Shown in pieces: positions 54,751 to 61,327 of a stretch of 64,000 nucleotides of DNA. The number at the start of each line of letters is the position of its first letter. Position 1 is the stretch's first letter. The notes below the pieces were generated by a model. The model saw only the letters and a program-made list of their open reading frames with translations, did no database searches and was not told where the DNA came from. The stretch is from Collinsella aerofaciens (GTDB lineage: Bacteria; Actinomycetota; Coriobacteriia; Coriobacteriales; Coriobacteriaceae): the NCBI RefSeq assembly GCF_005845035.1, contig NZ_SPFO01000003.1:1-64000 (forward strand), in the 5' to 3' direction. A program made the translations under genes and the position numbers.

Positions 54751-55383
54751 GTGCCCCAAGACCATCCGACCGATAATCCCATCCTCAATGCCGCGAAGCA
54801 CGAGCTGGCGGAACGCGCACAAACGGCAGCTCCCCTACGCACCGCAAACGATGCTTACAACGGGCCTGCCCGTATCGTCTCAATCAACACGTCGGAGCAC
54901 AAAGGCACGCGTAAGTCACCCGTCGCCGACGGGCACGACACCGTCATCGAGCAGTTTGGCCTCGCCTCCGATGCGCACGCCGGGCATTGGCACCGCCAGG
55001 TTTCCTTTTTAGCTGCAGAGTCTATCCAGACGGCGCAGGCGCGCGGGCTCGATGTGCACGAGGGCGACTTTGGCGAGAACTTCACAACCCAGGGCATCAA
55101 CCTGCTCTCGCTCCCCCTGGGAACGCAGCTCAAGATTGGCAACGATGTCCTGGTCGAAATCAGTCAGATCGGCAAGGTCTGCCACACCCGCTGTGCCATC
55201 TACTATCTCGCCGGCGACTGTATCTTTCCCCACGAGGGCGTTTTTGGCGTGGTACTAAAGGGCGGAGAGGTCCATACCGGCGACGATATCCGGGTAGTCA
55301 AACTCGGCGACGGCACCTGTTCGTTCACCCCCGCCGAGGCCCTCGAAGAGATTGAGCAGGCTCGCCAGAAGGGCACGCTGTAG
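54751..55383 (+). CDS. MOSC domain protein
   Basis: This is a 210-residue protein with a MOSC (molybdenum cofactor sulfurase C-terminal) fold, residues about 45-170. The family segment EGDFGENFTTQGINL and a conserved Cys in GKVCHTRCAIYY are present. MOSC proteins handle sulfur for metal cofactors. No molybdopterin gene is adjacent. The start is GTG at 54751 with AAAGG seven bases upstream. Confidence 0.88.
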   Translation: MPQDHPTDNPILNAAKHELAERAQTAAPLRTANDAYNGPARIVSINTSEHKGTRKSPVADGHDTVIEQFGLASDAHAGHWHRQVSFLAAESIQTAQARGLDVHEGDFGENFTTQGINLLSLPLGTQLKIGNDVLVEISQIGKVCHTRCAIYYLAGDCIFPHEGVFGVVLKGGEVHTGDDIRVVKLGDGTCSFTPAEALEEIEQARQKGTL

Positions 55384-55508
55384 TTATGAAACCCCACGTT
55401 GAGATAGCTTTTACAGCCCAAAACTCCTCTCAAACAGGGCTCTGTAACGTTAAAGTTGAACTCTATGGTTTCTCAACAATTCATCATAACTGCAGGTCAA
55501 AGCCAAAG

Positions 55509-55575
55509 CCTCAAGTTCAACTTGACCCTTTGGAACCTTTAAGGTTCAAGTTGAGGTCGAAAGCAGTAGTAGAAT
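55509..55575 (+). promoter_or_regulatory. Palindromic operator-like sites and promoter before the secreted protein gene
   Basis: TCAAGTTCAACTTGA (55511-55525) is a perfect palindrome, and GGTTCAAGTTGAGG (55543-55556) is a related half. A TAGAAT -10-like box lies at 55570-55575. Such dyads suit a MerR-type or similar regulator; none is encoded nearby. Confidence 0.35.
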
Positions 55576-55617
55576 ACCGTTCGAACCATAACCTACGATT
55601 GATTGCAGAGGGACTGG

Positions 55618-56751
55618 ATGCAGCATTCGAATCATCGCACCGCAGCGCTCATTGCGTCGAAGCCGGCTCGTATCATCACGAGCGCCGCGCTCGCCGTTGC
55701 GCTGACGGCCACGCCGATGCTCTCCCCCGTTGCGGCGTATGCCGCCTCGCAGGCAACGCAGGACCAGCTTTCCGCAGCCCAGCAGAAGATCGAAGCCGCC
55801 ACGAGCGCCTACAACGACGCCCGCACCAAACTCGATGACCTGCAAAAGCAGATTGACTCCAATGAGGCAAGCATCGAGGAAATCGAGGCCAAGCTTCCCG
55901 AGCAGCAGGCCAAGGCAAGCTCCGCCATGCGCGATCTGTACAAGTATCAGAAGGGCACCAATCCCATCGTGAGCTTCCTGGTCAACGCGCAGAGCCTGGG
56001 TGAGTTCATCACGACCTGCAAATACACCAACCAGATCACGAGCTCGAGCGTCGACGAGATCGAAGAGCTCAATAACATGCAAACCGAACTCGAGCAGAAC
56101 AAGGCTGAGCTCCAGCAGGCCAAGTCTCAACTTGAGGCAGAGCAGAAAAACGCCGAGGACGCGCTGGCGCAGGCCCAGCAGCTCCGCAGCGAGGCGCAGG
56201 CAAAAGCCGAGCAGGAAAATGCCGCCGAGCTTGCCAAGCTTGAGGCCGATAAGGCCGCTGCCGCCGAGAAGCTCTCGGGCGAGGGCGTAAGCGGCAGCAA
56301 TTCCAGCAGCCAGGCCACCAACACCAACACCACCATCGACACCACGGTGAACAGCTCCAATACTGGTAACTCCGATTACGATTCGTTCATTAATGAGTGG
56401 ACAGGCCGCATCGACAATTATCTCGCCGGCTCCCCCATGGCAGGCCAGGGCTATAACTTTGCCGTCGCCGCTTGGAATACCGGTGTCGACCCCCGTTGGT
56501 CCCCCGCCATCGCCTGCATCGAGAGCACCAAGGGTGCTTATTGCGCCAATTCTTACAACGCCTGGGGCTGGAGTGCACGTGGCGGCGGTTGGCGCAGCTT
56601 TGGCAGCTGGAGCGAGGGCATCTCCGCTCACGTTGCCTATCTGGGCGCCAACTACGGCTCCACCCTTACCCCGGCAGCGGCCAAAAAGTACTGCCCGCCC
56701 ACGTGGCAGGACTGGTACAACAAAGTCGCCGCTCAGATGAACCGCATCTAA
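55618..56751 (+). CDS. Secreted coiled-coil cell-wall protein with lysozyme-like C-terminal domain
   Basis: A signal peptide (about residues 20-43, ending AAYAA) is followed by a long coiled coil at about 45-220, rich in Gln, Glu and Ala, like the regulatory domains of PcsB-type hydrolases. A Ser/Thr/Asn linker and a C-terminal domain of about 115 residues follow (ACIESTKGAYCANSYNAWGW region). The domain resembles N-acetylglucosaminidase/lysozyme-like folds, with Glu in ACIES as a candidate acid. Length is 377 residues. A septal peptidoglycan hydrolase is likely. GAGGGA precedes the ATG at 55618. Confidence 0.75.
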   Translation: MQHSNHRTAALIASKPARIITSAALAVALTATPMLSPVAAYAASQATQDQLSAAQQKIEAATSAYNDARTKLDDLQKQIDSNEASIEEIEAKLPEQQAKASSAMRDLYKYQKGTNPIVSFLVNAQSLGEFITTCKYTNQITSSSVDEIEELNNMQTELEQNKAELQQAKSQLEAEQKNAEDALAQAQQLRSEAQAKAEQENAAELAKLEADKAAAAEKLSGEGVSGSNSSSQATNTNTTIDTTVNSSNTGNSDYDSFINEWTGRIDNYLAGSPMAGQGYNFAVAAWNTGVDPRWSPAIACIESTKGAYCANSYNAWGWSARGGGWRSFGSWSEGISAHVAYLGANYGSTLTPAAAKKYCPPTWQDWYNKVAAQMNRI

Positions 56752-56761
56752 GTGCAACTGC

Positions 56762-56790
56762 AAAGGGCCCCAATGGGGCCCTTTTCTTTT
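56762..56790. terminator. Terminator of the secreted cell-wall protein gene
   Basis: AAGGGCCCC-AAT-GGGGCCCTT is followed by TTCTTTT on the plus strand. It overlaps the end of the convergent kinase gene. Confidence 0.85.
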
Positions 56791-58168
56791 AGGTAGCGGA
56801 GGTATCGACGACGCCGGTCGCATTGACAACCGCGACTATGACGATCATGCATAGGAGCAGCACACCCAATACCTTGAGCCAGAGTTTCGCGAGTTTCTTG
56901 CCGCGATAGCTGTCGAGCAGTGCGAATCGCCGACGAAGACGGCGCTTATCGAGCAGCGCAAAATGCATAAGCACCATAAGGCCATCGACAAAGAAAAAAT
57001 ACTCGATTATGAGAAGCCACGTCGGGTAGCCTTGATTTGCTCCCGTGGGGTGAAAGACGGCAAAGTGACTTCCGGCAAAGAACACAAGCAGCGAGAAGCA
57101 GACGAGCGTATTCCAAATACGCCCCAGAGACTCCGGAACGCGAGAGAGCAGACCGCATGCAGCGGAGGCGGCAGGCCTAGGAAGCCCTGTGGGGTTCTGG
57201 AGCCCTTGGGGCGTCAACACCGTCTCCGAGGCCGGAGTACGGACAGGCGCAGGCGCAGGAGGCCGCACGGGGCGACTTAGATCGTATGCCGCGCGCGTCG
57301 CCCGTCCCAACGCTTCCGCGCTCGCAAAACGCTTGGCCGGGTCGAGCGCCATCGACATGCAGACGGCATCGGCAAGTGGAGTAGGAATGCCGCGCGCCTC
57401 GCATTGCTCGCGCATGTCGAGCCCTGGTTTAGGGTCGACTCCCGTCAAGCAGAAGAACAACAGGGCGCCAAGTGCGTAGACGTCGCTTCGTACGCTCGTC
57501 TGCCCAAACCCATACTGCTCGGGCGGCGCATAGGGCCGTGTCCCAAACTTGACGGTATCGGCATCGGCGCCATCGCGCCATACGCGCGCGATCCCCAGGT
57601 CGATAATCACCAGCGATGAAAACGTCAGGCCGTCATCAGGCGTATAGTTGGCACCTGTCGCGATGATATTCGACGGCTTGAGGTCGCGATGGATCACTGG
57701 CGCCGAAGCCTCCCCCGCCATTGCAAAACCGGCATGGAGCTCGCCCACGGCGTCGCAAAGGACAGGATACAATTCACGTGCATAATCGGGGGTGGCTCCC
57801 AGACGGTCCACCAGCGCCCCGAGCGTCTCCCCTTCGATGTATTCCATAACCACGTTGAGCTCGTCGCCCACACGACGACAATCGACGATTCTGGGCAGGT
57901 GCTCAAAACGCCTGCCTGCCCGCTGAGCGGCAAACAGGCGCTCGTATGCCCCGCCGATTTGAGCCGAAGCATCGATACGTTTACGGACAAAGGGGCCGAG
58001 CGAACCACCGCCGGTTCCTTCAAAGTACACGAGCTCGGTTGTTTCAACGGACGAGCGCTTAAGTACACGCTCCACGCGATAGCTGTCGTCGCGATCGAGC
58101 GACGCCAGGTGCTCGGCAAGCGCTGCGGTCAGCTCGTCATCGGAATATGTTGGGCTCTGAGTATCCAT
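56789..58168 (-). CDS. Serine/threonine protein kinase with C-terminal membrane segments
   Basis: This is a Hanks-type kinase. The catalytic loop reads HRDLKPSN. The metal-binding motif is DLGIAR, where DFG is usual. GTRPYAPPEQ is the activation-loop end. The N-lobe Lys is probably in VRKRID; a canonical glycine loop is weak (EGTGGGS). After a Pro-rich linker at about 315-350, two or three membrane segments follow (SLLVFFAGSHFAVF, WLLIIEYFFFVDGLM, VLLLCMIVIVAVV). No PASTA sensor is present. The start is uncertain among ATG 58168, 58177 and 58180. Confidence 0.85.
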   Translation of the reverse strand: MDTQSPTYSDDELTAALAEHLASLDRDDSYRVERVLKRSSVETTELVYFEGTGGGSLGPFVRKRIDASAQIGGAYERLFAAQRAGRRFEHLPRIVDCRRVGDELNVVMEYIEGETLGALVDRLGATPDYARELYPVLCDAVGELHAGFAMAGEASAPVIHRDLKPSNIIATGANYTPDDGLTFSSLVIIDLGIARVWRDGADADTVKFGTRPYAPPEQYGFGQTSVRSDVYALGALLFFCLTGVDPKPGLDMREQCEARGIPTPLADAVCMSMALDPAKRFASAEALGRATRAAYDLSRPVRPPAPAPVRTPASETVLTPQGLQNPTGLPRPAASAACGLLSRVPESLGRIWNTLVCFSLLVFFAGSHFAVFHPTGANQGYPTWLLIIEYFFFVDGLMVLMHFALLDKRRLRRRFALLDSYRGKKLAKLWLKVLGVLLLCMIVIVAVVNATGVVDTSAT

Positions 58169-58266
58169 AGCCTCCATCATAGCGCAGGGCGCAGACACCC
58201 CATGGCATCTGCGCCCCGTTCGTTTGCATCGTTGTTCGGCAGCTCCGCCGGCTCAGATATCAGCCG

Positions 58267-58689
58267 CTAACTCACCGTCTCCTCGCCAAAGCGATACAGC
58301 TCCTCGTTGACCTTTTGGAGGCTGCACCCGCGATCGATGCAAAAAATGATAATCGCATCGCGGCGGTCCTTGCAGTTAAGGACGCTTACCCCGGCAGCCG
58401 TCAGCGCACGGTTGGTTTCTTTGAGCGTCAGCGCCATCGCAAAGGCAATCTGCAGCACCTTATTGCGGCTCGGATGCCGCGCACCGGTAAAGATCTGATA
58501 GCCAAAGGTCTCATTGAGATCAGCCATACGAACCACGCGCGAGCGCTCCAAGCCCTTTTCCTGCAGTAGCTGCTTCAGGTAGTTCGAAAGCGACGGGGCG
58601 GCAAAGTCGTGTTCTTTGATATAGCCATCGATGTTTGGCGCGTCGAGAAGCTCATTGAGCAACTCGTCAGTCAGCTTTTTATCGGGCAT
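58267..58689 (-). CDS. HTH-type protein adjacent to the kinase
   Basis: This is a 140-residue protein. Residues about 32-75 (SNYLKQLLQEKGLERSRVVR, then MADLNETFGYQIF) look like a Cro/C1-type helix-turn-helix with a GARHPSRNKVLQIAFAM recognition region. The C-terminal part contains two cysteines (IIIFCIDRGCSLQ). It sits about 70 bases upstream of the kinase on the same strand, so it may be a kinase partner or target. The specific family is not recognised. Confidence 0.7.
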   Translation of the reverse strand: MPDKKLTDELLNELLDAPNIDGYIKEHDFAAPSLSNYLKQLLQEKGLERSRVVRMADLNETFGYQIFTGARHPSRNKVLQIAFAMALTLKETNRALTAAGVSVLNCKDRRDAIIIFCIDRGCSLQKVNEELYRFGEETVS

Positions 58690-58728
58690 ACGACTTCACC
58701 TCCCATACGGCGCAACGGTAGCGACATG

Positions 58729-59271
58729 CTAGGCCAACACCCAGCTTGCAGTGGCAGACTTATCAAACATGTTGGCAAAATACAGTGCCTTCTTGATATC
58801 GCCATCAAAGTAGATATTGCCCGCCACAGAGCCACCAGCGGCAAGGGTACCAGACTGCAGCTCATCGGAGCCCTCGCTGTAGTAACCCTGATTCTGCTGA
58901 GCGCCGTTGGCGTCCTCGCCCTTCCAGTCGTAGATGTTGTAATCTGCGCCCTCATCACCATTGTTGACGTACGTGACGTGAATGCCCGTCATGGTCGAAC
59001 CGTCATAATTTGTGAGGCCGGGCTGGACGGAATCGACAACGACGGAAAGACCGGCAGCCGTGGTCACCGTCGCACCAACCGCCAGGTCAGTCGTAGACTG
59101 CTCTTCCTTCTTCGCCTCTTCCTTCTTGTCGCCATCGCCAGCGTCCTCGGTGACGGTCGCCTTATCGCTACCACAACCGGTAAGAAGACCGGCAGTCCCC
59201 AAGGCGACGGTGGCGAATGCGCCCAGTGCAGCGCGACGGCTCAGCAGCACTTCGTTTTCAAGCTTTTTCAT
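58729..59271 (-). CDS. Lipoprotein with DUF4352/DUF5067-like domain
   Basis: A signal sequence with a twin-arginine-like start (SRRAALGAF) and lipobox LTGC indicates an exported, lipid-anchored protein. A charged Asp/Glu/Lys linker follows, then a roughly 120-residue beta-rich domain of the kind in DUF4352/DUF5067 proteins (TNYDGSTMTGIHVTYVNNGD). Length is 180 residues from the ATG at 59271; ATG at 59274 is adjacent. Its ribosome-binding site is locked in a perfect hairpin, described separately. Confidence 0.8.
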   Translation of the reverse strand: MKKLENEVLLSRRAALGAFATVALGTAGLLTGCGSDKATVTEDAGDGDKKEEAKKEEQSTTDLAVGATVTTAAGLSVVVDSVQPGLTNYDGSTMTGIHVTYVNNGDEGADYNIYDWKGEDANGAQQNQGYYSEGSDELQSGTLAAGGSVAGNIYFDGDIKKALYFANMFDKSATASWVLA

Positions 59272-59276
59272 CATGC

Positions 59277-59330
59277 ATCCTTCCTACGATCCGGCTACCG
59301 TGCCGGCACACAGCACATCGTAGGAAGGAT
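59277..59330 (-). promoter_or_regulatory. Leader hairpin sequestering the lipoprotein ribosome-binding site
   Basis: On the minus strand ATCCTTCCTACGAT (59330-59317) pairs perfectly with ATCGTAGGAAGGAT (59290-59277), and a CCGGC/GCCGG stem nests inside. AGGAAGG, the likely ribosome-binding site, is wholly inside the 3' arm, and the start codon lies 4-7 bases later. Confidence 0.65.
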
Positions 59331-59435
59331 TAAACTTGAATTCATTAGCTGAGAGCTAAGGCTGCGGTAAACGGCCAATGCAGTTATCCAAACGCCGAGC
59401 AAACGCACTTTGCGCAACCGTCTGCTGGCAGTGCA

Positions 59436-59759
59436 TCAACCCACCGTGACGGATTCCCCGGTAAAGGCACTGACCATCAACAGGACAAAGAACACCAGGT
59501 AGCTGACACTCAGCGGGTACGCAATGACCAGGAATACAACCCAGCCGACATTGGTTTTACCGCCGGCACGGCGTCGCTCGCGATTGCGGCAGAGCCAAAT
59601 CGTCACGCCGATGGCAGTGATAAACAGTACGAGTGCCGCCGCAGCCAGCCCAGCAAGCGCAAACATCACGCCAATGCTCACAGCAATAACCGGAAGCAAC
59701 AACAAGCCACATCCACACCCACCGGGACTATAAACGGCAGTCTGTCGGCGTCGTTCCAT
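59436..59759 (-). CDS. Small membrane protein, unknown function
   Basis: The product is 107 residues with a Cys/Gly-rich N-terminus (GGCGCGLLLLPVIAV), a long hydrophobic region that makes two segments, a basic loop (RNRERRRAGGK), and a third segment near the C-terminus. No family is recognised. The start at 59759 has GGAG five bases upstream; a GTG two codons earlier would overlap the upstream stop codon as GTGA. It is coupled to the M20 peptidase gene. Confidence 0.6.
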   Translation of the reverse strand: MERRRQTAVYSPGGCGCGLLLLPVIAVSIGVMFALAGLAAAALVLFITAIGVTIWLCRNRERRRAGGKTNVGWVVFLVIAYPLSVSYLVFFVLLMVSAFTGESVTVG

Positions 59760-59761
59760 CG

Positions 59762-60949
59762 TCACTCCAAGCCAAGCAATCGTTTGTAGACATCGAGGCC
59801 TTTGAGTAGGATTTCCTCGTCGAAGAGCATGCTATCGGTATGCAGAGCGCTCATCGCATAGGCTGGGCAGTCATCAGCGTCGATCGGGTTTTCTTGTCCT
59901 TCTGGCACGCCCGTGCCCAGCAAGAAGAACACGCCCGGCAGATGGCGTTGATAGAACGCGAAATCCTCGGCGATCAGCAAAGGCTCATCTACAAGCTGTA
60001 GTTCGGACAAGGCAAGCGCAATGCAGGCAAACAGCTCGGGGTCGTTATCGACTGGCGGATAGCCCTCGGCAAAGTCGAGATCGTACGTACAGCCTGTTGC
60101 GGCACAGGCATCGTCCAGCACGCGGCGCACGCCTTCGCGCGCCCGGTCGAACATGTCGTCCGTAAACACACGCAGGCTGCCGGCAACATGGGCCTCCCCC
60201 GCCACCGCATTGCAGACGGTACCGGCCTGCAGCAGACCAAACTTGCCGATACAGGGCTCGTCGGTGCCCAGCTCGTCCATCAGTTCGCGCTCGGCAACCA
60301 AGAACTTGGCAGCCGCCAGCGCCGCATCGTGCGACTCCTCGACCGGAACGCCATAGGTCTTAGCGATATGGATGCTCGTCCCGTGAATATGAATGTGTGT
60401 CTCACTCGAACGCGCCAGCAGCGGGCCGGAACAGCTCGCCAACGTGCCGGCGGGCAGATCGGGCCACACATGGAAGCCAAAAATGCGGTCGACCCCGTAG
60501 CATTCGAACACACCGCTCTCACATACCGTCTTAGCACCACCGGTCGTTTCCTCGGCCGGCTGGAACACAAAGAGAACGTTGCGCCTAATGACGCCCGGCT
60601 GCTCGCGAATCGTACGGTCGACATACGTCGCGGCGGCAAGTGCCATGGCCATGTGTCCATCATGTCCGCAAGCGTGCATCTTGCCGGGATGGGTCGAGGC
60701 AAAGGCCGCTCCCGTCGCCTCCGCGATGGGCAGCGCATCCATATCGGCGCGAATCGCTGTGGCATGCGCGGCACCAACGCCGGCGTCGAAGAAAGCGCAG
60801 ACGCAGCTGGGGCACGGATGGGTCACCTCGCAAGCGAGCGGTGCCAACACGCCCTCGATATAGGCAATGGTTTGCGGAAGATCGAAATCGAGCTCCGGAA
60901 TGCGATGGAGATCGCGGCGATAGCGACGGAGTTCTTGGAGCTCGGTCAT
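59762..60949 (-). CDS. M20 family metallo-amidohydrolase
   Basis: This is a zinc-dependent amidohydrolase of the hippurate/N-acyl amino acid deacylase group. It begins ELRRYRRDLHRIPELDFDLP. Metal-ligand motifs are ACGHDGHMA and PAEETTGGAK (general-base Glu), and SDP-like DNDPELF and AEDFAFYQ near the end. Length is 395 residues. The start at 60949 has AAGGGA seven bases upstream; an upstream extension is not supported. It forms a unit with the small membrane protein. N-acetyl or succinyl-DAP deacylation is possible but not shown. Confidence 0.92.
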   Translation of the reverse strand: MTELQELRRYRRDLHRIPELDFDLPQTIAYIEGVLAPLACEVTHPCPSCVCAFFDAGVGAAHATAIRADMDALPIAEATGAAFASTHPGKMHACGHDGHMAMALAAATYVDRTIREQPGVIRRNVLFVFQPAEETTGGAKTVCESGVFECYGVDRIFGFHVWPDLPAGTLASCSGPLLARSSETHIHIHGTSIHIAKTYGVPVEESHDAALAAAKFLVAERELMDELGTDEPCIGKFGLLQAGTVCNAVAGEAHVAGSLRVFTDDMFDRAREGVRRVLDDACAATGCTYDLDFAEGYPPVDNDPELFACIALALSELQLVDEPLLIAEDFAFYQRHLPGVFFLLGTGVPEGQENPIDADDCPAYAMSALHTDSMLFDEEILLKGLDVYKRLLGLE

Positions 60950-61059
60950 AGAGAATCCCTTCGTAAGGCACATCTGTTGCAACTTATTGTGATACAGGAT
61001 TGTGGCACACATGTTTCCAGCATATTGCTGCATTTTTTAAACGTTATATACAAATACTC
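60950..61059. other. Divergent promoter spacer upstream of M20 gene
   Basis: This is an AT-rich segment without coding potential. It must hold the promoter of the minus-strand M20 unit; I cannot fix its boxes with confidence. Confidence 0.35.
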
Positions 61060-61088
61060 TTGTTTGGTAAAGTGCAACGTGATAGGGT
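61060..61088 (+). promoter_or_regulatory. Candidate promoter of the lysine riboswitch transcript
   Basis: TTGTTT and TAGGGT are separated by 17 bases, and the inferred start lies just before the aptamer. The -10 match is weak. Confidence 0.4.
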
Positions 61089-61098
61089 CTTTACCACT

Positions 61099-61257
61099 TG
61101 ATAGAGGCGCGGGCACGAAGAACCGCGGGCGAGCCGGCAGGCTTTGACCCCGTGGGGAGGCGAAACCCGCCGAACTGGGTTTTTCGGGCACGAACAACCT
61201 GGTGGGCCTGTGGGAAACACCCACAGGACTGTCTGCAGCAATGCGGGAGCGCTATCC
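61099..61257 (+). promoter_or_regulatory. Lysine riboswitch (L-box)
   Basis: The segment opens TGATAGAGGCGCG and closes GGGAGCGCTATCC, the conserved ends of the lysine aptamer; GATAG pairs with CTATC to form P1. Between them lie the expected GC-rich stems, including CCTGTGGG/CCCACAGG. It immediately precedes lysA-dapA-dapB, an appropriate target. Lysine binding would normally reduce expression. Confidence 0.88.
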
Positions 61258-61314
61258 GGACATTGGGTCCACGCTATGCGGATTCGATGCGCAGATGGCG
61301 CCGTCTGGATAGCG
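61250..61314 (+). promoter_or_regulatory. Probable expression platform of the lysine riboswitch
   Basis: CGCTATCCGGA (61250-61260, containing the 3' arm of P1) is complementary to TCTGGATAGCG (61304-61314) just before the lysA ribosome-binding region. A second hairpin, CAGATG/CGTCTG (61292-61307), competes with it. There is no U tract, so translational control is more likely. Confidence 0.5.
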
Positions 61315-61327
61315 AGGTTTACGGGAC

